Positions 33,544-44,161 are shown, counted from the stretch's first letter. The stretch: DNA of 64,000 nt from Herbaspirillum sp. ST 5-3 (GCF_004804275.1 NZ_STGI01000002.1:620001-684000), one strand, 5' to 3'. Notes: a model not told the origin generated them from the letters alone. Program-made: numbers and translations.

Positions 33544-34977
33544 TCAGGACCAGGCTGCATTGTGCGCGCCCGCGATCGGCTCGCAGGATGGCAGGGAAGG
33601 CGGGGACGGCATGCGCGAACTGCGGCCGATTGCGCGATAGTCGATTCCGGCCTCGCGCATCTGTGCGGGGTCGTACAGGTTGCGGCCGTCGAAGATCAGC
33701 GGTTGCCTGAGCCCGGCCTTGATCGCCGCAAAGTCCGGGCTGCGGAACGCCTTCCACTCTGTCACGATCACCAGCGCATCGGCGTCGGTTAGCGCATCCA
33801 TGGATCGCCCGACATAGGAGATATGCTCCAGCAGCCGGGGCGCGTCCGCGAAATCCCGCGCGAGCACGTGCTGTGCTTCCGGCATCGCCACGGGGTCATG
33901 GGCGCGGATACGCGCGCCGCGCGTGAGCAGTTCGCGGATCAGGACACGGCTCGGTGCCTCACGCATGTCATCGGTGTTCGGCTTGAACGCGAGACCCCAC
34001 AGGGCAAAGGTCCGGCCTGAAAGATCATCGCCGAAGCAGTCGACGATCTTTTCGGCCAGTACCCGCTTCTGGCTGTCGTTGACCGCATCGACCGCATCCA
34101 GCACGTTCAGCGTATGGCCGAAGCGGGCTGCGACGCGCGACAGCGCTTGCACGTCCTTGGGAAAGCAGGATCCGCCATAGCCCGTGCCGGCATACAGGAA
34201 GCTGTAGCCGATGCGCGGGTCGGAGCCGATTCCCTGGCGCACCAGCTCGATATCCGCGCCCACCTTGTCGGCGAGGTTGGCCAGTTCGTTCATGAAGCTG
34301 ATGCGGGTGGCGAGCATGGCATTGGCGGCGTACTTGGTCAGCTCCGCCGAAATGACGTCCATGTAAAAGGTGCGCTCATGGTTGCGCGTGAACGGCGCGT
34401 ACACGGCACGCATGAGGCCTTGCGCGCGCGCCCCGGTGGCATTGTCTTCCACGCCGATCACAATGCGATCCGGATGCATGAAATCCTCCACCGCCGATCC
34501 CTCCTTCAGGAACTCGGGATTGGACACCACCGCAAACTCCAGCCGGGGCAGGTCGCGTTGCGCCAGTTCTTCCGTGATCGCCTGCCGCACGCGTTGCGCG
34601 GTGCCGACCGGCACGGTCGACTTGTTCACGATGACCTTGAACCGGTCCATGTGACGGCCGATGTTGCGAGCAGCGGCCAGCACGTGGCTCAGGTCGGCCG
34701 AGCCGTCTTCGTCCGGCGGCGTGCCGACCGCGATGAACTGGATATCGCCGTGGGCCACGCCGGCCTTCACGTCGGTGGAAAAGAGCAGGCGCCCCGCCGC
34801 GCTGTTGCGCTCGATGATGTCCTTGAGTCCCGGTTCGTAGATTGGCACCTCGCCGGCGTTGAGCATGGCGACCTTGCGTGCATCCACGTCCAAGCAGAAG
34901 ACGGTGTTGCCCAGCTCGGCGAGGCAGGCGCCAGTCACAAGGCCGACATAGCCGGATCCGATAATCGTGATGTTCAT
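33544..34977 (-). CDS. ugd: UDP-glucose 6-dehydrogenase
   Basis: Oxidises UDP-glucose to UDP-glucuronic acid with two NAD. The NAD-binding start [21 protein letters not shown], the [19 protein letters not shown] block, [24 protein letters not shown] and the catalytic cysteine in [10 protein letters not shown] are all present. The last 40 residues form a Ser/Pro-rich extension. Its product supplies the polymer directly or through further amination. Part of the minus-strand operon paralogue B-GT4-ugd-DegT. Confidence 0.95.
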   Translation of the reverse strand: MNITIIGSGYVGLVTGACLAELGNTVFCLDVDARKVAMLNAGEVPIYEPGLKDIIERNSAAGRLLFSTDVKAGVAHGDIQFIAVGTPPDEDGSADLSHVLAAARNIGRHMDRFKVIVNKSTVPVGTAQRVRQAITEELAQRDLPRLEFAVVSNPEFLKEGSAVEDFMHPDRIVIGVEDNATGARAQGLMRAVYAPFTRNHERTFYMDVISAELTKYAANAMLATRISFMNELANLADKVGADIELVRQGIGSDPRIGYSFLYAGTGYGGSCFPKDVQALSRVAARFGHTLNVLDAVDAVNDSQKRVLAEKIVDCFGDDLSGRTFALWGLAFKPNTDDMREAPSRVLIRELLTRGARIRAHDPVAMPEAQHVLARDFADAPRLLEHISYVGRSMDALTDADALVIVTEWKAFRSPDFAAIKAGLRQPLIFDGRNLYDPAQMREAGIDYRAIGRSSRMPSPPSLPSCEPIAGAHNAAWS

Positions 34978-35025
34978 TCCTGGTTTCCAGTCAGTAGTTT
35001 GAAGGCGAAATTGATAACTCGGGCG

Positions 35026-36297
35026 TCAGCCGATGTGCACCCTGTCGTTTGCTTCGGCTTGCGTCGCGCTGGGCAGGCATTCGTCGAGTGCGACTGCCAG
35101 TCGTGCGGCCAGGCGGGCGAAGCTGTAATGCATTTCCACATGGCGGCGTCCGGCGGCGCCCATGTGCAGGCGTTCCTGCGGCGACATGCGGTAGAGCGTG
35201 AGAATGGCTTGCGCCAGTGCGTCCGGATCATCCGGCGGCACCGTGAGACCGGCATTGGCATCGCGCACGGGATTGTTGGCGGCGCTGGAGGCGATGATCA
35301 CCGGCCGTGCCGCAGCCAGATAGTCGAACAGCTTGTTCATGCTGATGCCGAAACGATACAGGCGCGACAGGCCGACCACCGTGATCACGAACGCATCGGC
35401 CTGGGCGGCGAGCGCGGGGATCGCATGCTTGGGGACGGCCGCTTCAAAGGAGATGTTGTCAATGCCGAGTGACTGCGCCAGCTGCATCAGCCGCGGCTTC
35501 AGCGGACCGTCGCCGATCATGCGCAGGCGCACTGCACCCTTCGGAACGTGACCGGACACGAGTTTCATGGCGTGCACCAGCGGTTCCAGTCCGTTGGCCT
35601 GTCCATGTGAACCAAAATACATCAGGTCAAAAGCCGCCACCGGTCCCGGCCGCGACATGCCGGTGCTCTCCCGGAAGGCGGACAATTCGACGCCATTCGG
35701 AATCCAGACGACCTTCTCCCGGGAAATGCCCATCGATGCGATGTAGTCGCCGGCGTAGGGCAGCAAGACCACGATGCGCGCCGCGCGCCGATACAGCCAG
35801 CTCTCGAGTCGGCGCAGCATCCATGCAGTCATGCTCCGCTCGCGCAGCTTTCCGAAATCGATGAGCGTTTGCGGCCAGAGGTCGCGCACCTCGAAGATGA
35901 ACGGGACGCCATGGCGCCGCGCCAGGACCAGCCCGGCCAGTGCCGCCAGCGGGTGCACGCTGGAGCCGACCACAATATCGGGTGGGGCAAGCCCGCGCAC
36001 GGAGGCGGGCAGCAGCACGCGCCAGGTGTAGGCAAACATGTTGAGGATGCGGGATAGGCCGTTGCCCTTGTATTCCGGGGTACGTATCCACAGGAAGGGA
36101 ATGCCGGAGAGACACTCGTGGCGCTGCCGTTCATCTGGCGCGAGGCGCTGCCGGCCGGTCGGATGCTCGACGCTGGCCGCAATGATCGTCGCCTGCCAGC
36201 CATGCTCGCGCAGGTTCGCGGCGAGGTCGAAGTGGCGCGTCCCGCCCGCGCTGTTGGGCTCGAGCGCGTAGTGATTGAGGATCCATACCTGTTTCAT
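35026..36297 (-). CDS. Glycosyltransferase family 4 (WbuB/WcaI-like)
   Basis: Retaining GT-B glycosyltransferase adding a sugar to the lipid-linked repeat. The N-terminal part has ILNHYALEPNSAGGTRHFDLA and VVGSSVHPLAALAG, FEVRDLWPQTLIDFG; the C-terminal part has IPNGVELSAF, YFGSHGQANGLEPLVHAM and the donor-binding region MNKLFDYLAAARPVI. This matches WbuB-type transferases, which often transfer N-acetyl-fucosamine-type sugars. 48 bp upstream of ugd and 37 bp after paralogue B. Confidence 0.88.
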   Translation of the reverse strand: MKQVWILNHYALEPNSAGGTRHFDLAANLREHGWQATIIAASVEHPTGRQRLAPDERQRHECLSGIPFLWIRTPEYKGNGLSRILNMFAYTWRVLLPASVRGLAPPDIVVGSSVHPLAALAGLVLARRHGVPFIFEVRDLWPQTLIDFGKLRERSMTAWMLRRLESWLYRRAARIVVLLPYAGDYIASMGISREKVVWIPNGVELSAFRESTGMSRPGPVAAFDLMYFGSHGQANGLEPLVHAMKLVSGHVPKGAVRLRMIGDGPLKPRLMQLAQSLGIDNISFEAAVPKHAIPALAAQADAFVITVVGLSRLYRFGISMNKLFDYLAAARPVIIASSAANNPVRDANAGLTVPPDDPDALAQAILTLYRMSPQERLHMGAAGRRHVEMHYSFARLAARLAVALDECLPSATQAEANDRVHIG

Positions 36298-36334
36298 GCA
36301 GCACTCTCCCGGAATGGCCGGCCTGGGTGGTTTG

Positions 36335-37858
36335 TCATTTGCCCACGCTTCCGGCCAGCGACGACACGAACATGAATCGCGACAGCATGCGTGCCGGCGC
36401 GCTCGCCGTCGGCCCCAGCGATCGATAGTAATGATCGACGAAGGACCGGGCGTCCGGGTCGGAGCGGTTCGTCAATGCGTAGAGATTTTTCCCGAGCGCC
36501 CCGATGGCCGGGTTGTAGCGCGCCCAGGTCACATAGCCGCCGGTGGGAAAGGCATCGCTCAATCCAAAGGGCGGCGTTCCTTCGACGCACTGGCCGGTGC
36601 CATTATCATAGGCAACGCGATACCAGCCGTTCGCGCCTGACCAGTAATTGGAGAACAGCGGGCGCTCGGTGTCGCCGTTCCAGATATCGGCGACCAGCGT
36701 GTTGGCAAATGCGTTGACAAGGCCGGCCGGCGGCAATTGCCTGTCGTCCAGCGCATAGACCGCCTTCACCGCCGCACGGTTGCGTTCGAGCGCATCGAAT
36801 GCATGCACCAGGCGCCGTGCGTGGCTGATATCCCAGCCGGTGTCCTTGCGGCGCGGCACCGATTCGGCCGTCACCCGCACATGCGGCCTGACATCCTTGC
36901 CCCCATCGTCCGCGGGTGAACACACCACCGGCTTCTCCGCGCCTTCGTAAGCGGCGTAGCGGCCGTCGGCATAGTGACGCCAGTAGCCGCGGTCCAGGTC
37001 TGCCGCTTTTCCGCGCACAGGCGCTTGCTTTCCTGGAACGTGATATGAAACGCGTGCCGAGAAGAAGCGCAACAATGCGCCGAGATGCCTGCGCATGCGC
37101 TCGGCCTCGGCGCGGTTGACTGTGCCGTTCAATGTGGCGAGCGAGGGATCCTTGCGATAAAAGATACCGGCCAGCTCCGCGTAGATCGTGATCTGCCAAA
37201 GGGGCTTGTCGGTGAAGAACAGCTCGGAAGTGCCGTCCTTGACCTGGTCCGGACGCGCGCGGGCATTGACCTCCATGTACTTGATCGCCGCGTCGTTTCC
37301 CCATCGCAGCAGATGTTCGGCAGCGATTTTGGCGGTGTCATGTACGAAGGCGCGATCCGTGTTTCCCAAGGGACGGCCGGAGGTTGCCAGCGCGTTGGCA
37401 AGCGAGGACGCGAGGCCGAGAAACTGCACGCTGGTGAGCATCACTTCCGTGTTGAGAAGACGGTTTTTTTCCGTGCAAATGGTGCCGCCGCGACATATCC
37501 ATTTCCGGCCCGGTGACAGCATTGTTCCTGGTTCCATGGCCTTGTAGGCATCATCGACCAGCGCCGCAATGTCGGAAAGGCGATCGACGCGGCCGCAGCG
37601 CCGCGCCATCGATACCGCGTTGTGGGTGAAGGTCTGGAAATCGTAGAGCGCGTACACATCGCCTTGCCCCAGCAGGCGATCACGCAGCAGGTGCTGTTGC
37701 AGGTAGGCGCGCACGTCCGCATCCCACAAAGCCCATGCCTCGGCCTCGACGCTTGAACCGCATGCAAATCCGGAATGCGGTGTCGCGACCTGCTGGCCGC
37801 TTGCACCTGTCCAGAAAACCGCGAGGAAACAAAAAGCGTAAGGTCGAAAGATTCTCAA
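36335..37858 (-). CDS. Secreted protein with unknown domain (paralogue B)
   Basis: 507 residues with a Sec signal peptide (PYAFCFLAVFWTGASG) and no lipobox or linker. The mature part aligns throughout with the C-terminal domain of the lipoprotein at 30331-32070: FACGSSVEAEAWALWD, WICRGGTICT, EVMLTSVQFLGLA, ADLDRGYWRHYADG, DTGWDISHARRLVH, LFSNYWSGANGWY and GGYVTWAR. The start is a TTG at 37858; no in-frame ATG exists before the conserved domain. It heads the minus-strand operon and faces the Wzy-like gene. Likely periplasmic or secreted; function unknown. Confidence 0.78.
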   Translation of the reverse strand: MRIFRPYAFCFLAVFWTGASGQQVATPHSGFACGSSVEAEAWALWDADVRAYLQQHLLRDRLLGQGDVYALYDFQTFTHNAVSMARRCGRVDRLSDIAALVDDAYKAMEPGTMLSPGRKWICRGGTICTEKNRLLNTEVMLTSVQFLGLASSLANALATSGRPLGNTDRAFVHDTAKIAAEHLLRWGNDAAIKYMEVNARARPDQVKDGTSELFFTDKPLWQITIYAELAGIFYRKDPSLATLNGTVNRAEAERMRRHLGALLRFFSARVSYHVPGKQAPVRGKAADLDRGYWRHYADGRYAAYEGAEKPVVCSPADDGGKDVRPHVRVTAESVPRRKDTGWDISHARRLVHAFDALERNRAAVKAVYALDDRQLPPAGLVNAFANTLVADIWNGDTERPLFSNYWSGANGWYRVAYDNGTGQCVEGTPPFGLSDAFPTGGYVTWARYNPAIGALGKNLYALTNRSDPDARSFVDHYYRSLGPTASAPARMLSRFMFVSSLAGSVGK

Positions 37859-38181
37859 TTTTCAGCCGGCACGTGCGTGGATAAAGGCGACACGGAAAAA
37901 GCGCTTCCCATGCGAATGCATACTGAAGCGCAGCCCCGTGCCCAGTCTAGCGAAGGCCGTGAAAAATAAAAAATACAAGATATTGATGCGTCGGCCGCAA
38001 ACGCGTCGGATCTGAGCAGTTTTTTCGATGCATTCCGTGCGTCGCATCGATGTTTGAAAAAGCTCAAGCCGTGAAGACTATCTTCTGCACAGACTGCGGA
38101 CTTGGAGCCTGCTTGAAAAACTGCAGTGCTCGACGATTTTTCAAACAGACGCTTGGGCCGCTGCGGCCACCTGCGATCAAC
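37859..38181. other. Divergent intergenic region
   Basis: No gene is accepted here. It separates paralogue B (leftward) from the Wzy-like gene (rightward) and should contain promoters for both. A/T-rich runs occur near 37965-37985. An upstream extension of the Wzy-like frame to 38050 is open but cysteine-rich and unlike a polymerase start. Confidence 0.5.
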
Positions 38182-39429
38182 ATGACAAGAGTGATGTTCA
38201 GTTCAGTCAGCCGGAGCATGGCGCACCTCGCCTTCTTCGCGTTGTTTCCCTGTTTTTTCTTTTACCATTCAGCCCTGGGCACCGGAATGATCGGTCCCGT
38301 GCTGGGCGGATATTTTTCATGGGTTGCGCTGGCGTTCGCGCCGTTCCTGTTCGGTCTCTATCTGATCGAAGTCATGAAGGACTTGCGTTACCTGCCGCGC
38401 TTCGACATCTTCTTCTTTCTTTATCTCCTGTATTTTCTCTTGGTCGTTGCATTCAATGCTGCCGGCGGGGCCGACCAGGATGTCGTCAAGGACCACCTTC
38501 TTGCGATTCTCCAGTTTGCCGTCGTCTTCATCGTCTTCAAGATGGCCGACTTCCGTGCCAGCCTTGTCAGATGGGCTGCCTTTGTGTCCTTGATTGCCAT
38601 GACGGTGCTGGTGTTCTATCTGTCGGTCGACGGCATGTTCTACCTCAAACAGGACAGTGCGCTGGGCGACACGGAAAGCCTTGCGTCCTACCAGGGATTC
38701 GCGCGATCCTACTTCCTGACGGCACTGGCAGTGGCGGCATTCACGAACAGCATTCCGCTGCGCATGCTGATTTACGCGCTCTGCATTCCGGCGTTGTTCA
38801 TGAACGGCGCGCGCAGCGAACTCGTCGCCTTGGCGATCACAGTACTCCTGATCGAAGTCTTCTATGCGAGGTATCGGTGGCTGATCCTTGTATTCGCGGG
38901 TGTCGTGATCTCGCTGTGTGCACTTTACTTCGATGAACTGATTGCCAGCCTGCCGAACAATAGAACGCTGGAAATGCTGGACTTGTCCGCCGATTCTTCA
39001 TGGCAAGCGCGCAATTCCCTCCTGCTGCACGGCCTCGGGACGATTGCGGACCATCCCCTGCTGGGTGACTATGGAAGTTATGTGGCGCTCGGCGGGTCCG
39101 GCGACTATATCCATAATATTTTCTCCGCCTGGGTCGACCTCGGCCTGTTTGGCTTCCTGTTCCTGGCCGGCCTGATGCTGGTGCCGATGTATCGCGTGTG
39201 TGCCGACATGGCAACGCAGGACAGGAAAGCGCGATCGGATGAATTTGTGCTGACGTTCGCGCTGCTGTTCGTCACGATACTTTTGCTTTTGACCGCAAAG
39301 AATTTCACTGACGTCCTCATTGCCGCCGCGCTTGGCAGATATTCGCATTACTGCTGCAGCCGATCGTCCTGGCAAGGTCATCCATCTTCCGCACGCCCGC
39401 AGCCGGGCATCATGCCGCTGTCCGCCTGA
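38182..39429 (+). CDS. O-antigen polymerase/ligase-like membrane protein (Wzy-like)
   Basis: About 415 residues with 10-12 hydrophobic segments and a large loop near the C-terminus, the pattern of Wzy polymerases and WaaL ligases. The only family-like motifs are NGARSELVALAI and GDYIHNIFSAWVDLGLFGFLFL, the latter resembling the HNxxL..E/D region of the family. In a locus with Wzx and Wzc a polymerase is the likelier role. I use the ATG at 38182 (MTRVMFSS); the ribosome site is weak for all starts. The last 25 residues after the final membrane segment look low-complexity. Confidence 0.8.
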   Translation: MTRVMFSSVSRSMAHLAFFALFPCFFFYHSALGTGMIGPVLGGYFSWVALAFAPFLFGLYLIEVMKDLRYLPRFDIFFFLYLLYFLLVVAFNAAGGADQDVVKDHLLAILQFAVVFIVFKMADFRASLVRWAAFVSLIAMTVLVFYLSVDGMFYLKQDSALGDTESLASYQGFARSYFLTALAVAAFTNSIPLRMLIYALCIPALFMNGARSELVALAITVLLIEVFYARYRWLILVFAGVVISLCALYFDELIASLPNNRTLEMLDLSADSSWQARNSLLLHGLGTIADHPLLGDYGSYVALGGSGDYIHNIFSAWVDLGLFGFLFLAGLMLVPMYRVCADMATQDRKARSDEFVLTFALLFVTILLLLTAKNFTDVLIAAALGRYSHYCCSRSSWQGHPSSARPQPGIMPLSA

Positions 39430-39575
39430 CGCGCCATTCCACACGACCTACTGATCGCAAATTTCAATTGGCAGCGCCTGCGCGCGGCGCATGCCATCGG
39501 CTCGCCTGCATCTGATGGTTGCGCGTGCCGCGCATCGAAAAAATGGATCAGCAAGGCGGCTTATCCAATAAATCG

Positions 39576-39623
39576 ATCGAAATTAAATACTTATTTTTTC
39601 GTCACTCGAACGTTACAGTAAAG
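39576..39623 (+). promoter_or_regulatory. Shared upstream element, copy 2 (before capD-like gene)
   Basis: ATCGAAATT-N3-TACTTATTTTTT followed after 16 bases by CAGTAAAG, matching 19782-19824. It ends 70 bp before the start of the capD-like gene, in a 264-bp gap with no gene. Confidence 0.5.
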
Positions 39624-39693
39624 GTGTCGTTTCGACGGCAGGGATGATGGAGTTTTGTTCATCAATACGCATCAATGTGCGAGGGAGATTCGG

Positions 39694-41676
39694 TTGGAAA
39701 CAAGCCAGACGCTTGCCTATCGCTTCGGATTGGCATTGGTGTCCATGTCGAGACGCAGCAAGGTAGCGCTGATGATAGCCGCCGACCTGGTTTCCCTTCC
39801 ACTCTGCTTCCTCGTCGCGATGCTGCTCCGCATCGGCTACGCAGGGGCGATCGCGGACTATGGCATCGCTCCGTATATCCTGATCCCTCTGATCACCATC
39901 AGCGTGTTCGCGATGACCGGCCTGTATGGCGCGGTCGTCCGCTTCATCGACCAGCGGCTGTTGACTGCGACCGGATTCGGGCTCGCCCTTGCCATCCTGT
40001 TCACCTATATGCTGCTGCGCCTGCTGGATTATCGCGGCCTGCCGCACAACGCGCTGATGATCTACTGGTTCACGGCGTTTTCCTATGTTGTCACGTCGCG
40101 GCTGGTGGCGCGCGCCTTCCTGCGCAACAGCAACCCGGCCGCACGCATGAAGCCGGAATGCCTGGTGGGAATCTATGGCGCGGGTGAAGCGGGCTCCAAG
40201 CTGGCGCGTGCCATGCGCGTCAACGGCCGCTATCTGCCGGTCTGCTTTTTCGACGACAAGCGCTCGCTCGATCAGCGCAACGTGGCCGGTCTGAAGGTGT
40301 TCCACTCGGAGCGCCTGGTTGAGATTGCAAATCAGCGGCGCATCGGCCTGATTGTCATCGCGATTCCTTCCGCGACGGCCGAGCAGCGCAGGGAAATCAT
40401 GTATCGCGCCAACCGGTCGAACGCGCGGGTGAAAATCCTGTGCAGCCTGATGGAGCTGGCGGACAACGCGATTTCGACGCGCTCCATCCGTGACCTGAAG
40501 GTCGACGACCTGCTCGGCCGCGAGCCGATCCGGCCCGATCCCGATCTGTTCGCCAGATGCGTGCGGGGCAAGAACGTGCTCGTGACGGGCGGCGGCGGCT
40601 CCATCGGCAGCGAGCTGTGTCGTCAGATCATCACTCTGGCGCCGCGCGCACTGCATGTGCTGGATCATTCCGAATACGCGCTCTACAGCATCGAGTCCGA
40701 ACTCCAAGCGCGCTTCCCGGACGGCTGCATCGTCAGCCATCTTGGCTCGGCATGCGACGCCGGGCTGGTGGAACGCATCATCGATGAACACGAAATCAAT
40801 ACGATCTACCATGCAGCGGCCTACAAGCATGTGCCGCTCGTGGAAAGCAACATGGCCGAGGGAGTGCGCAACAATGTAATGAGCGCCCAGGTCGTCGCCA
40901 ACGCGGCCCACAAGCTCCATGTCCAGACCTGCGTGCTGATATCGAGCGACAAGGCGGTGCGTCCCACCAGCGTGATGGGCGCCAGCAAGCGCGTCGCCGA
41001 ACTGATCTTCCAGGCCGCGGCACTCAAGGCTGCCACCGGCACGAAGTTCTGCATGGTGCGCTTCGGCAATGTGCTGGGATCCTCCGGATCGGTAGTCCCT
41101 TTATTCCGAAAGCAGATCGAGTGCGGCGGTCCGATCACCATTACCCATCCTGATATCGTCCGCTACTTCATGTCGATCCCGGAGGCAGCCCAGCTCGTGA
41201 TGCAGGCAGGCGCCATGGCGACCGGCGGTGATGTGTTTGCGATGGATATGGGCGAACCGGTGAGGATAGTGGATCTGGCGCGCACCATGATCGCCATGAG
41301 CGGGCTGAGCGAGAGAAATGAAAAGAACAGCCGCGGCGATATCGAGATCCGGTTTGTTGGCTTGCGTCCGGGGGAAAAACTGTATGAAGAACTGTTTACC
41401 GCATCGGACGCCGTACGCAGCAAGCACCCGCGCATCATGACGACGACGGAATACGTGATCGATCCCGAAGAACTCAACCAGCAGCTCATTTACCTGATGG
41501 TGGCATGCACGACCAATGACAGGAACATGATCCGTTTCCTCCTGCAGAAACTGGTCCGGGAGTACACGCCGAGGACGAATGACGAGGGCATGCCGGAAGA
41601 CATCAGGGCATTGACCGGCGCATTGGCGTCGACATCACGGCTGCGGACCCTGTCGCTTGTCGAGAATTTCAGGTAG
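39694..41676 (+). CDS. UDP-N-acetylglucosamine 4,6-dehydratase (WbpM/CapD/PglF type)
   Basis: Large membrane-bound dehydratase making a UDP-4-keto-6-deoxy sugar for bacillosamine or fucosamine-type sugars. Four N-terminal membrane helices are followed by one Rossmann domain (VGIYGAGEAGSKLARAM) and the catalytic SDR domain (VLVTGGGGSIGSELCRQI, AAAYKHVPLVE, SSDKAVRPTSVMGASKR). Methionine replaces the usual SDR tyrosine, as in WbpM-type enzymes. I chose a TTG at 39694 because GGGAG lies six bases upstream; the first in-frame ATG is at 39745. It opens a run of co-directional sugar-nucleotide genes. Confidence 0.9.
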   Translation: METSQTLAYRFGLALVSMSRRSKVALMIAADLVSLPLCFLVAMLLRIGYAGAIADYGIAPYILIPLITISVFAMTGLYGAVVRFIDQRLLTATGFGLALAILFTYMLLRLLDYRGLPHNALMIYWFTAFSYVVTSRLVARAFLRNSNPAARMKPECLVGIYGAGEAGSKLARAMRVNGRYLPVCFFDDKRSLDQRNVAGLKVFHSERLVEIANQRRIGLIVIAIPSATAEQRREIMYRANRSNARVKILCSLMELADNAISTRSIRDLKVDDLLGREPIRPDPDLFARCVRGKNVLVTGGGGSIGSELCRQIITLAPRALHVLDHSEYALYSIESELQARFPDGCIVSHLGSACDAGLVERIIDEHEINTIYHAAAYKHVPLVESNMAEGVRNNVMSAQVVANAAHKLHVQTCVLISSDKAVRPTSVMGASKRVAELIFQAAALKAATGTKFCMVRFGNVLGSSGSVVPLFRKQIECGGPITITHPDIVRYFMSIPEAAQLVMQAGAMATGGDVFAMDMGEPVRIVDLARTMIAMSGLSERNEKNSRGDIEIRFVGLRPGEKLYEELFTASDAVRSKHPRIMTTTEYVIDPEELNQQLIYLMVACTTNDRNMIRFLLQKLVREYTPRTNDEGMPEDIRALTGALASTSRLRTLSLVENFR

Positions 41677-41757
41677 GCCGGACTCGATCCGCGCCTGCCC
41701 AACCCCGGCAGTCTTGCCTGATTGCCCAGTCACTCAACTTTCGTTTGCGCCAATGAC

Positions 41758-43068
41758 ATGAGACTCCTTGAACAGCTCGTTTCCAGATTCGAAAACCGAT
41801 CGGCCGTGATCGGCATTGTCGGCCTTGGCTATGTCGGATTGCCGCTTGCATTGCGTTATGCCTATGCCGGGTTCAAAGTGATCGGCTTTGATGTCGACCA
41901 CGACAAGGTCCGCAGGCTGAACGACGGTGACAGCTATATCGAGCACATCACCACCAAGTCGATCAGGGAAGCATCGGAGAGGGGGTTCGAAGCGACTGCC
42001 GAATTTTCGCGCGCGGCGGAGCCGGATGCCCTCATCATCTGCGTCCCGACGCCGCTCAATGCTTTCCGCGAGCCGGACCTGAGCTTCATCCTGAATACGG
42101 CGGATACCCTGGTGCCTTACATGCGCATCGGGCAGGTCCTGTCGCTGGAAAGTACGACTTATCCCGGCACCACGGAGGAAGAGCTCAAGCCGCGTATCGA
42201 GGCGCGCGGATTCAAGATCGGGGAGGAAGTGTTTCTCGTGTTTTCTCCTGAGCGCGAAGACCCGGGCAACCCGAAATTCAATACCCGCTCGATTCCCAAG
42301 GTGTGCGGAGGCGTCACCCCGGCATGCCGGGAGGCCGGCGTCGCGCTCTATAGCGCGGCTGTGGACAAGGTGGTTCCGGTCAGCTCGACAAGGGCGGCGG
42401 AACTGACCAAGCTGCTGGAGAACATTCACCGCTCGGTCAACATCGGCCTGGTCAATGAAATGAAAATCATCGCCGACCGCATGGGCATCGATATCTATGA
42501 GGTCATCCATGCGGCGGCGTCGAAGCCGTTCGGCTTCACTGCCTATTACCCCAGCGCCGGGGTCGGCGGGCACTGCATTCCGATCGATCCCTTCTATCTG
42601 ACATGGAAGGCGCGGCAGTATGGCCTGCATACCCGCTTCATTGAACTGGCCGGCGAGATCAACAATGACATGCCGCACTGGGTCGTCAACAAGGTGACCG
42701 GCGCGCTGAACGAACACGGCCGCTCCGTCAAGGGCAGCAGGATCCTCGTGCTCGGCGTGGCGTACAAGAAAAACGTCGACGACACGCGCGAATCGCCGTC
42801 GGTGAAGCTGATGGAACTGCTGCGCGAGAAGGGCGCGCACATCGACTATTCCGATCCCCATGTGCCGGTATTCCCGAAGATGCGCGAGCACCATTTCGAT
42901 CTGGAAAGCGTCCGTCTGACGCCCGAGACGCTCGGCTCCTACGACCTGGTGCTGCTCGCCACCGACCACAGCGCATTCGACTATGAACTCATCCAGAAGC
43001 GCGCCAGGCTGATCGTGGATACGCGCGGCGTGTACCTCGAGCGGCTGCCGAATGTGATCAAGTCATGA
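41758..43068 (+). CDS. wbpA: UDP-N-acetylglucosamine 6-dehydrogenase (WbpA-like)
   Basis: Oxidises UDP-GlcNAc at C6 to the uronic acid, first step to UDP-2,3-diacetamido-2,3-dideoxy-glucuronic acid. NAD-binding [61 protein letters not shown] and the catalytic cysteine in [18 protein letters not shown] fit the WbpA/WbpO group and not Ugd. The ATG at 41758 is used; a frame from 41722 is also open. WbpB, WbpD and WbpE activities follow immediately. Confidence 0.93.
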   Translation: MRLLEQLVSRFENRSAVIGIVGLGYVGLPLALRYAYAGFKVIGFDVDHDKVRRLNDGDSYIEHITTKSIREASERGFEATAEFSRAAEPDALIICVPTPLNAFREPDLSFILNTADTLVPYMRIGQVLSLESTTYPGTTEEELKPRIEARGFKIGEEVFLVFSPEREDPGNPKFNTRSIPKVCGGVTPACREAGVALYSAAVDKVVPVSSTRAAELTKLLENIHRSVNIGLVNEMKIIADRMGIDIYEVIHAAASKPFGFTAYYPSAGVGGHCIPIDPFYLTWKARQYGLHTRFIELAGEINNDMPHWVVNKVTGALNEHGRSVKGSRILVLGVAYKKNVDDTRESPSVKLMELLREKGAHIDYSDPHVPVFPKMREHHFDLESVRLTPETLGSYDLVLLATDHSAFDYELIQKRARLIVDTRGVYLERLPNVIKS

Positions 43069-43086
43069 TGATGGAAGGATAAAGTG

Positions 43087-44160
43087 ATGAATCAGTTTCC
43101 CCCTGCATACAGCAACAGGTACGAGGACCGAAAGATCCGCTTCGGACTGGTCGGCTGCGGACGCATCTCGAAGAACCATATCGCCGCCATACGACAGCAT
43201 GAAGACAGCTGCGAGCTGATCGGCGTGTGCGACGTGGACCCGCGGGCGTTGGAGGCCGCTGTCGATGCGACGGACGTGAAGGCCTACCGCAGCCTGGATG
43301 TCATGCTGGCCGACTGCAAGGCAGACGTGTTCGTGCTGGCCACGCCCTCCGGCCTGCACTCTTCGCAGGCGATCCAGGTCGCCCAGGCAGGGCGCCATGT
43401 GATCACCGAGAAACCGATGGCCACGCGCTGGGAGGACGGCAAGCGCATGGTCGCCGCCTGTGACGAGGCGCGCGTGCGTCTGTTCGTCGTCAAGCAGAAC
43501 CGGCACAACACAACCTTGCAATTGCTGAAGAAGGCGATCGAAGGAAAGCGCTTTGGCAAGATCAATATGGTCAACCTCAACGTTTTCTGGACGCGGCCGC
43601 AGGAATATTACGACAGCGCCAAGTGGCGCGGCACCTGGGAATACGACGGCGGCGCCTTCATGAACCAGGCGAGCCATTATGTCGACCTGGTCGAGTGGCT
43701 GGTCGGGCCGGTGGAGAGCCTGCACGCCTACACCGCAACCCTGCAGCGCAATATCGAGGTCGAGGATACCGGCGTACTGAGCCTGCGCTGGCGCAACGGC
43801 GCGCTGGGGTCGGTGAACGTCACCATGCTGACCTATCCGAAGAACCTGGAAGGCAGCATCACGGTGCTCGGCGAACGCGGCACGGTACGCATCGGCGGTG
43901 TCGCGCTCAACGAAGTGCAGCACTGGGAATTCGCCGACCACGGCGACGATGATGACAAAGTAAAGGCGGCAAGCTACGAAACCGGCTCGGTGTACGGATT
44001 CGGCCATGCGAAGTACTACGACAATGTGATCAAGGTGCTGCGTGGCGATGCGGAGCCGGAAACCGATGGCCGCGAGGGCCTGAAAACGCTGGAGGTGCTG
44101 ATCGCTACCTACCTGTCCGCGCGCGACGGCAAGCGCATCGCCTTGCCGATGGAATACTGA
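43087..44160 (+). CDS. wbpB: Gfo/Idh/MocA oxidoreductase (WbpB-like)
   Basis: Probably oxidises C3 of UDP-GlcNAcA to the 3-keto form, second step of the diacetamido-uronate route. The Rossmann motif [13 protein letters not shown], the family signature [12 protein letters not shown] and the [21 protein letters not shown] region are clear. The ATG at 43087 follows AAGGATAAAGTG; a GTG one codon upstream is possible. It starts 18 bp after wbpA and ends 1 bp before the WbpD-WbpE fusion gene. Confidence 0.9.
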   Translation: MNQFPPAYSNRYEDRKIRFGLVGCGRISKNHIAAIRQHEDSCELIGVCDVDPRALEAAVDATDVKAYRSLDVMLADCKADVFVLATPSGLHSSQAIQVAQAGRHVITEKPMATRWEDGKRMVAACDEARVRLFVVKQNRHNTTLQLLKKAIEGKRFGKINMVNLNVFWTRPQEYYDSAKWRGTWEYDGGAFMNQASHYVDLVEWLVGPVESLHAYTATLQRNIEVEDTGVLSLRWRNGALGSVNVTMLTYPKNLEGSITVLGERGTVRIGGVALNEVQHWEFADHGDDDDKVKAASYETGSVYGFGHAKYYDNVIKVLRGDAEPETDGREGLKTLEVLIATYLSARDGKRIALPMEY

Positions 44161-44161
44161 C

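Noticed and set aside
33509-33757. N-terminal extension of the DegT aminotransferase
   Set aside because: It overlaps the 3' end of ugd in another frame and the added residues are arginine-rich shadow sequence.
38050-38181. N-terminal extension of the Wzy-like protein
   Set aside because: The extra 44 residues are cysteine-rich and polar with no signal or membrane character, and no ribosome site precedes 38050.
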